Shown: piece by piece, positions 1-12,800 of the stretch
Position numbering within the stretch: position 1 is the first letter of the stretch
Layout: the number at the start of each line of letters is the position of its first letter
Assembly: GCF_009852415.1 (NCBI RefSeq)
Contig: NZ_WOXS01000002.1
Location: 8,162,001-8,226,000, forward strand
Origin: Streptomyces sp. Tu 3180
GTDB taxonomy: Bacteria; Actinomycetota; Actinomycetes; Streptomycetales; Streptomycetaceae
DNA length: 64,000 nt
Direction of reading: 5' to 3'
Notes under the pieces: model-generated
Told to the model about the DNA's origin: nothing
The model's database searches: none
Seen by the model: only the letters and a program-made list of their open reading frames with translations
Made by a program: the position numbers and the translations under genes

Positions 1-3000
1 ATCGCCGCCGTCGTACTGAAACCGCTGACCAAGGCCCTGGCCGACGGCGACCGGGTGCACGCGGTCATCACCGCGAGCGGTCTCAACCACGACGGCCGGA
101 CCAACGGCATCACCGCCCCCAGCCAACCCGCGCAGGCCGCCCTGCTCGATTCCGTGTACCAGCGGTTCGGCGTCCGGCCGGCCGACATCGAGCACGTGAT
201 CGCCCACGGCACGGGCACCCGGCTGGGCGACCCCGTCGAGGTGAACGCGCTGACCGAGGCGTTCCGTCGTCACACCGACAAGACCCAGTACTGCGCCCTG
301 ACCTCGGTCAAGACGAACGTCGGGCACACCCTGGCCGCCTCGGGCGTGGTCAGCCTGATCGCCCTGGTGCAGGCCCTGCGGCACCGGACCGTGCCCGCGA
401 GCCTGCACGCCGAGCAGGAGAGCGAGTACATCGACTGGGCGCGCAGCCCGTTCCGGGTCAACAAGGAGGCCCGGCCCTGGCCGGCCCGACCGGGGCGTGA
501 ACGGACGGGCGCCGTCAGCTCCTTCGGCATCAGCGGGACGAACGTCCACGTCGTGGTGGAGAGCCACGGCGACGGATCGGCCGCGCAGCCGGCCCTCTCC
601 CGGCCCTCGTACCTGCTCGCGCTGTCGGCCAAGACCGAGGAGGCGCTCCGGACGCGGGTGGCGGACCTGCTCGCCTTCCTCCGGGCCGGCGGGGCCGACG
701 ACGTGGGGCTCGCGCGGATCAGCAGCACACTGCTCGCGGGACGGCACCACTTCGCGCACCGCTGCGCGGTGGTCGCGGACAACCCCGAGGACGCCGAGCG
801 GCTGCTGCGGAAAGTCCTCGACGGCAAGAGGGACCCCCAGGTGTTCCGCGGGCTGCCCGGCAGGGACTTCCGCCCGCAGAACGCGCTCGCCGAGTACGGG
901 AACGAGCTGATAGGACGCGCCCGCGCGGGAGGCCGGGACGCCCGGTACCGGGACGCGGTCCGGGCCCTGGCCGACCTCTACTGCCAGGGCTACGAGCCGG
1001 CCTGGGAGAACCTCTTCGGCGATCGGCCGCTCCCGTGCGTGTCGCTGCCCGGTTACCCCTTCGCCCGCGAGACCTACTGGACCGACGCGGCGAGGGCCGG
1101 CCGCGCGGCACCGCCGCACGTCCCCGCCGCGTCCACCGCGCTGCACCCGTTGCTGGACAGCAACGTCTCCACACTCCGGTCGCAGCGCTTCGCCAAGCGC
1201 CTGTCCGCGACCGAGTTCTTCCTGCGCGACCACGTCGTGGACGGGAAGATCCTGCTGCCCGGAGTCGCCCACATGGAGATGGCGTACACCGCCTCCCGGC
1301 TGGCCAGCGGCTCCGACAGCGTCACCCTGCGCAGCATCATCTGGGGCCGTCCGATCGTCATGGACGGTCCGTCCCGGACGGTGCACGTCGAACTGACCCC
1401 GCTCGGCGAGGACGCGCTGGAGTTCGTCGTCCACGACGGCGCCGACGGGGCACGCACGGTCTTCTCCCAGGGCCGGGCCGGCTACGCCGCCGACCGGCCG
1501 ACGCGGCCGCGTGGCACGATCGACATCCCCGCGATCAAGGCGCGGTGCACCACCCGCCGCGAGAACGCCGAGATCTTCGCGAGCCTGCGGGACCTGGGGT
1601 TCGGGTACGGCGAGACCTTCCAGGCCATGGAGACGCTGTACTGCGGCGAGACCGAGGCGCTGGCCCGGATCGTGCTGGGCGACGGCCTTGACGAGGACTA
1701 CCCCCGTTTCACCCTGCATCCCTCGCTGTTCGACGCCGCGCTCAACGCGCTGCGCGGCATCGGGGAACAGGACGGCGTGCTGCGCATTCCGTTCAGCCTC
1801 GAGGAACTCGTGGTCTTCGCGCCGATTCCTCGGCAGTCCTACTGCCACGCCACCGTCCACCGGATCGCCCGTGACGGCACGATGAGCGTCGACCTCGCGA
1901 TCTGCGACGACAGCGGCGCCGAGTGCGTCCGGCTCACCGGCCTGGTGTTCAAGGAGTTCACGGCCGACAAGAGCGAGAAGCTGCACTACTACGTGCCGCG
2001 CTGGACCGATGCCGACGCCGGTGACAACGCCGACACCGGCTCCGCCCGGGGGACGGCGTCTCCCGGCGCCGGGCGTACCCTGCTCCTCCTCGACGACGAG
2101 GACACGCGTCGCACCCGACTCGGGACGAGGTACGCGGGCCGTGTGGTGCGCGTGCGGAACGGGAGCGGGTTCCAGGAGTCGGGGCCGGACCTGTTCACCG
2201 TGGACCGCCGCAGTGCCGAGGACTTCGACCGGCTCGTGCGGACCCTGCACGAACGGGACCTGTCGCCGCGGGCCATCGTCAACTTCTGGCCGCTGACGCC
2301 GGACACGTCCGACCTCACGATCGAGCTGGAGAGCCTGCTGCACCTGTTCCGGGCCGTGCACCGGACGGGCGCCGAGCAGGAGGTCCGCTACCTGTCCGTG
2401 CAGTCGGAGCGGCCCGGGCCGCAGCGAGCGGCAGCCGAGGCGCTCTCGGGCTTCGGCCGTGCCGTGACGGCGGTCGACCACCTGTTCCGGGTGGACAGCC
2501 TCCAGGTCGCCGGCGCCCGGGACGCGGACGCCGTCGCCGGCAGCGTGCTGCGTGAACTCGGCGGAGCGGAGGGCGACGCCCCGCGGGGCGGGCACGAGAT
2601 CCGGCACGTCGACGGCGTCCGCCAGGAGCGGGTGCTGCGGCCGTGGACCGGGGCGGCGCGCAAGGGTGCTCCCGAGCTGCCCCTCAAGGAGGGCGGCGTC
2701 TACCTGATCAGCGGTGGCGCCGGAGCCCTGGGGCTGCACGTGGCCAGGTACCTCGCCCGGCAGTGCCGGGCGCGGCTCCTCCTGCTCGGCCGCCGGCAGG
2801 CGGACGCCGCGCTGCGGGAGGAGTTCGCGGCACTGGAGGCGGCCGGGGCCGAGGTCCTCCACCTCCCTTGTGACGTGGCCGACCGCGACGGCGTGAGCAC
2901 GGCGCTCGACACGGGGCGGAAACGATTCGGCGATCTGGACGGCGTCTTCCACGGCGCGGGCGTCATCGGCGGTACGGGCGTCATGGACGTGGACTGGGCC

Positions 3001-3831
3001 GGTTTCGAGGCGGTCCTGGCGCCGAAGACGCACGGGACCGTTCATCTGGACGAACTGACCGCAGGGGACCCGCTCGACTTCTTCCTGGTGTTCTCGTCCA
3101 TCGCCGCCTACGTCGGCGACTTCGGACAGGGAAGCTACGCCGCCGCCAACCGGTTCCTCGACGGTTACGTCCAGCACCGGGAGGAGCTGCGGGCGCAGGG
3201 CCTGCGGCACGGCCGGAGCGTATCGGTCAACTGGCCGTACTGGGACGAGGGCGGCATGCTCGGCGAGCTCGCCGAGGAAGGCCCCGCGCGGACCCTCTAC
3301 CGCGACCACTCGGGAATGCGGGGGCTGCGGACCGAGGAGGGGATCGGGGCGCTGCTGGAGATCCTGACGTCGGACGAGACCCAGGTCGTCGTGACGAAGG
3401 GCGAGCGCCGGAAGATCGAGAGGGTCCTGCGGGTCGCGGGGTCCGAGCGGGCCGTGGCCGAGCCGGCCGGAGCCGCGGCCGAGCCGGAGCCGGGGGTCGT
3501 GCACCGGCCCGTGGCCGTGAACGAGCCCGTGGCCGTCGCGAAGCGCGTGGAATCGACGGCCGTGGAGGATTCGGGGGAGATGTTCACGCGGACGGTCGAG
3601 TATCTGAGGGACCGCTTGTCGCAGGTCTTCCACATTCCGAAGGGGCGGATCGACGCCGCCGCGGAGCTGGGGGAGTACGGCATCGAGTCCATCCAGATCA
3701 TGGAGCTGATGCGGCTTCTGACGAAGGACTTCGACTCCCTTCCGGGAACGCTGTTCTTCGAGTACCGCACGATCCACGAACTGGCCGAGTACTTCACCGA
3801 GCACCAGGCGGCGCGCCTGACCCAGCTGCTG
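1..3831 (+). other. PKS module 1: KS(partial)-DH-KR-ACP
   Basis: The KS C-terminal half (1-570) has HGTGT (His codon 205) and NVGHT (His codon 325). DH (1138-1968) has the HxxxGxxxxP motif starting at 1231; the second motif reads DAALN, so Asp is kept but the usual Gln/His is Asn. KR (1981-3447) has GGAGALG and an intact Ser/Tyr/Asn set (SYAAAN); it lacks the Asp of B-type KRs, so A-type stereochemistry is inferred. ACP (3580-3831) carries its Ser at 3688 in GIESI, with Glu in place of the usual Asp. Predicted output: an alkene, or a saturated unit if the trans-ER acts. Confidence 0.9.
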
Positions 3832-6800
3832 GGGCCGGAGCGGTCCGCCGCGCCGGCTCCGGAGACGGTGGCGAAGAGCGTGCCCGCGGCCGCCGCGCCC
3901 TCCCGGCCCGTCACGCCGCGGGGCCGCTTCGCGGAGGTCCGGACAGCAGCCCCCGACCCCGGCGAGGCGCCGTCGGTCAGGAGGGCCGGCGGCCGGACCC
4001 CGGGACGCCCGCGTGACGTGGCGGTCATCGGCATGAGCGGCCGGTACCCGAAGTCACGGAACCTCGACGAGTTCTGGAAGGTCCTGGAGCGCGGCGAAGA
4101 CTGCATCGAGGAGATCCCGCCGCACCGGTGGGACAAGGACCTGTACTACGCGGCCGAGAAGACCCCCGGCAAGAGCTCCAGCAAGTGGGGCGGCTTCATC
4201 GGCGGCGCCGAGAACTTCGACGCGCTGTTCTTCAACATGTCGGCGAACCAGGCCGCGCTGACCGACCCCCAGACCCGGCTGTTCCTCCAGGCCGCCTGGG
4301 AAGCGATGGAGGACGCGGGGTACACGCGCCGGTCCCTGAGCCCCGACAAGGCCCGCAAGGTCGGTGTCTACCTGGGCATGATGTGGAACGAGTACCAGCT
4401 GTACAGCGGCGAGGACGTCGTCCTGTCCGACCGCGCCGCCGCCTCCAACGCCGTCTCCTACTTCTTCGATCTGCACGGGCAGAGCCTGACCGTGGACACG
4501 GCGTGCTCCTCCTCGCTCTACGCGATCGCCATGGCGGTCGAGAGCATTCGGAACGGCTCCTCGTCGCTCGCGTTCGCCGGCGGCGCGAATCTGTCGCTGC
4601 ACCCCAACAAATACGTCTCGCTCAGCCAGATGAACTTCTTCTCCGCGGACGGACGCTGCCGCTCGTTCGGCGAAGGCGGCACCGGCTACGTCCCGGGCGA
4701 GGGCGTCGGCTGCCTCCTGCTCAAGCCGTTCGACCAGGCGGTCGAGGACGGGGACCACATCCACGGCGTGATCCGCGGCGTCGCCACGGTGCACGGCGGC
4801 AAGACGAACGGCATGACCGTGCCCAACCCGCTGGCGCAGGCGGACATGGTCGCCGCCGCGCTGGCGGATGCCGGGCTCTCGGCCGAGGACGTCAGCTACG
4901 TGGAGGGCCACGGCACGGGCACCGCCCTCGGCGACCCGATCGAGATCACCGGTCTGACCCGGGCGTTCCGCAAGCACACCGACCGCAAGCAGTACTGCCC
5001 GATCGGTTCCGTGAAGTCGAACATCGGTCACCTGGAGGGCGCGGCCGGCGTCGTCGCCGTCACCAAGGTCCTGCTCCAGATGCGGTACGGGATGCTCGTG
5101 CCCTCCCTCCATTCCGAGCAGCTGAACCCGTACATCGACTTCCCCAACTCGCCTTTCTACGTACAGCACCGGCTGGAGCCGTGGGAGCGGCCCACCCGGA
5201 CGGTCGACGGGGTGCGGCGGACCCTGCCCCGGATCGCCGGCGTCTCGTCGTTCGGCGCGCACGGCGCCATCGCGCACGTCATCATCGAGGAGTACCAGCC
5301 GGGGGCGGAGCGCCCGGCGCGTCCGGCCGGGGTCCCGCGTCCGGAGCTGCTGGTGCTGTCGGCGAAGGACGACGAGCGGCTGCGGGAAAAGGCCCGGGGG
5401 CTGCACACGTGGCTGTCCGCGGCCGGCCACGACGCCGATCCCGCGGACCTCGCCTACACCCTCCAGGTCGGCCGTGAGCCCATGGAGGAACGCCTGGCCC
5501 TCGTCGTCGACGGGCTGGACGCCCTGCGCGAACGGCTGCGCGCGTTCCTCGACGGCGAGCCGGAGACCGCGCACGTCTTCCGTGGGGGAGTGCGGCAGAA
5601 CAAGGACGCCGTCGCGCTCCTGGAAGCCGACGAGGAGATGCGCGAACTGGTACGGCAGTGGCTCGAACAGGGCCGGCACGACAAGCTGGCCAACGTCTGG
5701 GTGAAGGGCCTGGCCCTCGACTGGACGTCCCTCGCCCGCCACACCGAGCCGCGTCGCATCCCCCTGCCGACGTACCCGTTCGTCCAGGAACGCCACTGGC
5801 TCGACGCGCCCCCCGCCCTCGCGCTCCAGCCGCCGCGGACGGTGGCGCAGGACGAGCCCGCAGCGGTGGCCGACGCCGCGGCGCACCCGGCCCGGTCCGC
5901 CGGGGAACGGACCCGGCCCCTCGCTTTCGTGGAGGACTGGGAGCCCGCGCCTCTTCGGACGGGCACCGCGCGTGCGCCGCGCGGCATCGTCTTCCTGTGC
6001 ACCGGAGCGGAGCGTCAGGAGGCGGTCGCGCGGGCCGCACGGGAGATCGACCCCGGCCTGCGCACGGTCTTCGTCGGGCGCGGAGACGCCTACCGCAAGA
6101 CGCGCCCCGACCACTACCAGATCCGTCGCGGGACGGCCCAGGACTACCTGGACGCCTTCCGGGACATCGCGGCCGGGCCCGCTCCCGTCGACGCGGTCGT
6201 CAGCATCGAGGCGCTCGAACCAGGAGGCGCCGACGGCGACTTCGGCGACGTCGTCCTGACGGTCCAGGCCATAGCCGGCGCCGGGCTCGACGTGTCCCGC
6301 TACCTGGTGGCCGGGCAGTACCGCGACGGCCTGGAGCGCGCGCTGCTCGAGGCGCATCTCGGCGTGGAGCGCTCACTGGGCTTGGTGATGCCGAAGCTGT
6401 CCGTGGCGGCCGTGCTCCAGGACGCCGACGACCCGCTGCGGCCGGCGGACACCGCCGCCTGGCTGACGAGGCTGATCGCGGAGCTGCGTCAGGAGCGGGC
6501 GAGCAGCGTGCTGTACCAGTCGGGCGAGCGCTTCGTGAGCCGTGTCCGTGAGGTCACGCTCGACGGGAGCCGCTCCGGCGCCCTCCGGCACGGCGGCACC
6601 TACCTGATCACCGGAGGCTGCGGCGGGCTGGGGCTGATCGTGGCCCGGCACCTCGCGGAGCACTTCGCGGCCAACCTCGTCCTGACCGGCCGCTCCCCAC
6701 TGGACGAGACGCGCCGGGAGGCGCTGCGCGGCCTCGCCGCCGGACAGCGGGTCCTGTACGTCCAGGCGGACAGCTGTGACGCGGACGCCATGAAGCAGGC

Positions 6801-9800
6801 CGTGACCCAGGCGCGTGAGAGCTTCGGGGCGCTGCACGGGGTCATCCACGCCGCCGGTGTCCAGGGACGGGGCAGCATCCTGGAGAAGGACCTGCGTTCC
6901 TTCGAGGACGTCCTCGGCCCCAAGATCCGCGGAACGCTGACACTGGACGAGGCGGTGGCGGGCGAAGGGCTGGACTTCGTCTGCTACTTCTCCTCCACCG
7001 CCGCCGTCATCGGCGACTTCGGCACCTGCGACTACGCGGTCGGCAACCGTTTCCAGATGGCATACGCACGGCACCGTGACGCCCAGGTGCGCGCGGGCCG
7101 GCTGTCCGGACGGACCGTGGTCGTCAACTGGCCGCTGTGGCGTGAGGGCGGCATGGGCTTCGACCACGACACCACCACGATGCTGCTGAAGTCGAGCGGC
7201 CAGGACTTCCTGGAGACGGCGGACGGCGTCGCCCTGTTCGAGCGGCTGCTGTCCCAGGAAGCCGCCCAGCACATGATCCTGGTCGGCAGGCCCGGCCGGG
7301 TGTCGCGCTTCCTGGGGCTGACGCCTCCCGCCGACGCCCCCGACGCCCCCGACGCCCCGGTGCGACCGGGGACCGGCGCGGTCGCGGCCCGACCGGCCGG
7401 CCCGACGGGCGCGGGCGGCCCGGACACGCCGTCGGCCCCCGGTGTCGAGGAACGCCTGGCACACGACCTGCGGCGGATCGTCAGCGGCGCGGTCGGCCTG
7501 TCCCCGGACCGGCTCCACGAGGACGACAACCTCGCCGACTACGGCTTCGACTCGGTGAGCCTGGCCGGACTGGCCACCGGGCTGAGCGAGCACTGGGGGG
7601 TAGAGGTCACACCGGCCCTCTTCTACAGCCGTTCAACGCTGCGGAAACTGCGGGAGTACTTCGCCACCGAGCACCAGGAGCTCCTGGCCGCCTTCTACGG
7701 CGACCGGGGCGTCGGCGGCACCGTCCGCGGACCCGCCGCGGCGGAGCCCGCGCCGCCGCAGGGCGAGGTGTTCCCCGCCGACCGGCCGCGCCCCGGAGCC
7801 GAGGCGGTCCCGGACGCCGCCGGTCCCGCGGACACGGGCGCGGACCCCGGCGTCCGGGAACCGCGCACGCAGGACGAGGACGACGACGCCATCGCGGTCA
7901 TCGGCATGAGCGGGCGGTTCCCCGGCGCCGACAACCCCTCCGAGCTGTGGTCGATCCTCGCGGAGGGCCGCGACGCCGTCAGCGCCGTCTCCCGCGAGCG
8001 CCTCGACCTGTGGGGCGAGCCGCACGACAGCCCCTTCGCCGCGTTCCGCGTCGGCCAGGTGTCCGCTCCGGACGAATTCGACCCGCTGTTCTTCGAGATG
8101 TCCCCCAACGAGGCGCGGAGCCTGGACCCGCGCCAGCGGCTGCTGCTCCAGGAAACGTGGCGCGCCCTCGAGGACGCGGGCTGGACGCCCGCGTCGACTC
8201 GCCGGGTCGGCATGTTCGTGGGGGTCGAGCAGGGGGACTACGACACCCCGGACCCCGAGGCGGGCAGCATCACCGCCAACCACGACGGCATCCTCGCCGC
8301 ACGCCTGTCGTACCTGCTCGACCTCAGCGGCCCCGTGCTGGCCATCAACACGGCCTGCTCGTCGGGGCTGGTCGCCGCCCACCAGGCGTGCGCGAGCATC
8401 CGCGCCGGCGAGTCCGACATCGCCCTGGCCGCGGGCGTCAGCCTGATCACCACCTCGCAGCTGCTGACCCGCACCCGGCAGGCCGGCATGCTGTCCGAGG
8501 ACGGCGTCACCTACGCCTTCGACAGGCGCGCGAACGGGATGGTGCTCAGCGAGGCCGTCGCCGTCGTGGTGCTGAAGCGGCTCTCGGCAGCGATCGCCGA
8601 CGGCGACCGGATCCACGGTGTCATCCGCGCCAGCGGCATCAACTACGACGGCAGGTCCAACGGCATCACCGCACCGAACGGCGACGCCCAGAGCACGCTG
8701 CTCCGCGACACCTACCGGCGGCACGGCATCGACCCGGCCGACATCGAGTACGTGGTCGCCCACGGCACCGGCACGCGGCTCGGCGACCCCGTCGAAGTCA
8801 ACGCGCTCAACGACGTCTTCCGCGGCTTCACCGACAAGCGGCGGTACTGCGCCCTGACGTCCGTGAAGTCCAACGTCGGGCACACGCTCGCGGCCTCCGG
8901 GCTCGTCAGCCTCATCGGGGTCCTGCAGGCCATGCGCCACGAGACGATCCCCGCATCCCTGAACTGCGCTCAGGAGAACGAGTACATCGACTGGAAGGAC
9001 AGCCCGTTCTTCGTCAACAAGGCGAACCGGGCGTGGCCCCAGGCCGCCGGGCGCAGAAGGACCGCCGCCATCAGCTCCTTCGGCATGAGCGGCACCAACG
9101 CGCACATGGTGGTCGAGAGTCGCCCGGCGCTCGGAGAGAACGAGGTCACGGAGATGCCCGCCCACCTGCTGGCCCTGTCGGCCAAGTCCGAGGAGTCGCT
9201 GCGGCAGCGTGCCGCCGACCTGATCGACTTCCTGGAGGCCCCCGGGCAGCCCCACGGCCTGCGGGACGTCGGCGCGACGCTGCTGGACCGCAGGACCCAC
9301 TTCCGGCACCGCTGCGCCGTCGTGGCCCGCGACGCCGCCGAGGCGGTGCGCCTGCTGCGCTCGTGGGTCGCGGACCGGCATGACCCCGACGTCCTCACCG
9401 GCGTGGTCCCCAAGGACTTCACGCCGAACGACACGGCCCGGCAGGCCGGGGACCGGCTGCTGGACGAGGCGGCCGGACCGCACCACGACGGCGCCGGTCT
9501 GCGGGACGCGCTGCGCGCCGCGGCGAGGGCCTACTGCCAGGGGTACGACCTGGCATGGCGTCGGCTGTTCGGTGACCGGCGCACCGCGCCGGTCGCGCTG
9601 CCCGGCTACCCCTTCGCCAGGAAGCGCCTGTGGCGGCACCACACGGAGCGGCCGGCGCAGCCCGGGACGTTCACGCCCGCACCCGCCCGTGCCGCCGGCG
9701 GGGGACACCGGTTCGACACGCCGCTCACCGGAGCGGAGTCCTTCCTGCGTGACCACGTCGTGGCCGGGGAGATGATCCTGCCGGGCGTCGCCCACCTGGA

Positions 9801-12800
9801 GCTGGTCCGTGCCGCCCACGCCGCGCTGCCCGCGCGGCGGAACGCGCCGACGGACGGCGTCACGTTCCGCGACGTGGTGTGGCTGCGGCCGGTGAGGGTC
9901 GGGGACACCGCGCTCGACCTCCACGTCGAACTCGAGCCGGACGGCGCCGCGGGGACCCGCTACCGCGTCCTGACGGCCGGAGCCGACGGCCCCGTCGTGC
10001 ACAGCCAGGGACGCGTCGAGGCCGGTGACGGACGGGCCGCGAGGACACGGCTCGACCTGGCGGTCCTGCGGACCGAGTGCGGCCGCTACGAGATGACCGC
10101 GACCGAGGTGTACCTCGTCTACCGTCGTCAGGGCATCGCGTACGGGCCCTCCTTCCAGGGAGTACGGCGGATCCTGGTGGGAGACGCCCAGGTCCTCGCC
10201 GAGCTGACGCTGCCCGGGGCGCCCGAGTACGGCCCGGGGGCGCAGGTGCTGCCGCCGGGGCTGCTGGACGCGGCACTGCAGTCCTCCGTCGGCCTGAGGC
10301 ACGGCGGCGGCCTCCGCCTTCCCTACGCGGTCGAAGCGGTGGAGATCCTCGGCCCCTGCGAGCCGGTCATGTGGGCGTGGCTCAGGCGCACCACGGAGAA
10401 CGACGACACGTTCGACGTCGACCTGTGCGACGCGCACGGCGAGGTCCGGGTGCGGTTCACTGCCTTCCGCACCCGGCCCCTGCCCGCCGCGGCCGCGCAG
10501 CCGGCGACGTCTCGGCGGCCCGCTGCCGGGGGCCCGGTGCTGCTCGAGCCGCGGTGGGAGCCCGTCCGGCCCGAGCCGTCGGCGGACGGCGACGGGCCGC
10601 GGGGGCGGACGCTGCTGGCCGGCGCGGACCCGGAGGAACTGGCCTCCCTCCTCACCGGGCGCGGGGAGGACGTGGACGTCCTGTTGCTGCGGGCCGACGA
10701 CACCGTCGAGGGCCTGCGGGAGCGGCTCGCGCGCGGTGGGCCCTACGACAGCGTCGTGTGGGTCACGGGCGGCGGTGCGCCGGTGCTCCCGCAGAGCGAG
10801 GACCTGATCACCCGCCAGGAGAAGGGCGTGTACGCCGGCTTCCGGCTGGCCAAGGCGCTGCTGGCACTGGGCCACGACAAGAGGGACCTGGAGTGGACCG
10901 CCCTCACCGTCCGCAGCCAGGGCGTCGTCGACACCGACCGCGTCGACCCGGCCCACGCCGGTGTGCACGGCCTGCTGGGGTCGCTGGCGAAGGAGAACCC
11001 GCGGTGGCGGTTGCGCCTCGCCGATGTGGAGGCGTTGCAGGACGGAGTCCTGCGGGAGGCGCTGCGCCTGCCGGCGCAGCCGTCCGGCGACAGCTGGGCC
11101 CACCGCGGCGGGCGCTGGTTCCGGCAGATCCTGGCGCCGTTGACGTGCGACGCGCTCCCCGCGGAGGCGGCGCCGTATCGGCGCGACCGGGTCTACGTGG
11201 TCATCGGCGGCGCCGGCGGACTGGGCGCGGTCTGGACCGAGCACGTCGTCCGCGCCTACGGGGCGCAGGTGGTCTGGATCGGCCGTCGCGCCGAGGACGA
11301 GACGATCCGGGCCAGGATCGACGAGCTGTCCCGGCTGGGACCGGCCCCCTGGTACCTCCAGGCCGACGCCACGGACAGGGAGGCGCTGACGGCCGCCGTC
11401 GCGCGGATCAAGGCCCGCTTCCCCGAGATCAACGGCGTCGTCCACTCGGCGCTCGCGCTGCTCGACCAGAGCGTGGCCAGGATGCCGGAGGAACGTTTCC
11501 GGACCGCCGTGCGCGCCAAGGTGGACATCAGCGTCCGCATCGCGCAGGTCTTCGCGGACGAGCCGCTGGACTTCGTGCTGTTCTTCTCCTCGATCAACTC
11601 GTTCCAGCGCTCGGCGGGGCAGAGCAACTACGTGTCCGGCTGCGTCTTCAAGGACGCGTTCGCCCGGCTGTGGCGGCAGAGCCGCCCCACCACCGTGAAG
11701 GTGATGAACTGGGGCTACTGGGGCAGCGTCGGCGTCGTCGCCTCGTCCGAGTACCAGCGGCGGATGGAGCGGAGCGGCATCGGATCCATCGAACCCGCCG
11801 AAGGCATGGCCGCGCTGGACCTCCTGCTGTCCGGGCCGTACCACCAGCTCGCCGTGGAGAAGACCACCGCCCCGCGGCGGGCCGGTGACGATACCCGTCC
11901 CACCGGTTTTGCCGGCCCGGACGACCGGCTGCTGCGGCGCGTGCTCTCGGACTCCGGCAGTGCCCGGGGCTTCGATGACGCCCTGCTGTGCGAACTGCTG
12001 TTGCTGCAGCTGCAGACGCTCGGTCTGAACCGCGCCGGCGGCTCCGTCGACGACCTGAGAACCGCCCTGGAACCAGGTGGCGGCCACGACCGCTGGCTCG
12101 GGGAGAGCCTGCGCACCCTGGCCGAGCACGGCTACCTCGAGGTGGGCGCCGGGCGCTACACCCCCACCGACAGGGCGCGTCTCGACGGCGACGACGTGTG
12201 GCGGCGCTGGGAGGCGGTGTGCCGGGAGAGCGAAGGCGCCAACCCCTACGTCAACTTGCTGGACCCGGCGATCCGCGAGCTGCCCGAGGTCCTCTCGGGC
12301 CGACGGCGTGCGACCGACGTGATCTTCCCCGGGTCGTCGATGAGTCTGGTACGGGGCGTGTACCGGGACTGCGAGAGCGCCAGGGCGCTGAACGAACTCG
12401 TGGCGGAGTCGGTGGCCGCCCGCGTCGAGGTCCTGCTCGCCCGCGACCCCGCCCACCGCGTCCGCATCTTCGAGATCGGTTCCGGCACCGGAGGCACCAG
12501 CGAGAAGGTGCTGCGCCGGTTGGCGCCGTACCGCGACAGCGTGGCCGAGTACTGCTACACCGACGTCTCGCAGTACTTCCTGCGCAACGGACGGCAGGAG
12601 TTCGGCGCCGACCACCCGTATCTGCGGTTCGAGCTGTTCGACGCGGAGTGCGCCCCCGCAGAGCAGGGGATGGACGAGGACGGCTACGACATCGTCCTCG
12701 CCACCAACGTCCTGCACGCGACCCGCGACGTCCGGGCGGCGGCGCGGCACGCGCGGGCGCTGCTGGGCGCGGACGGTGTGCTCGTCCTGAACGAACTGGC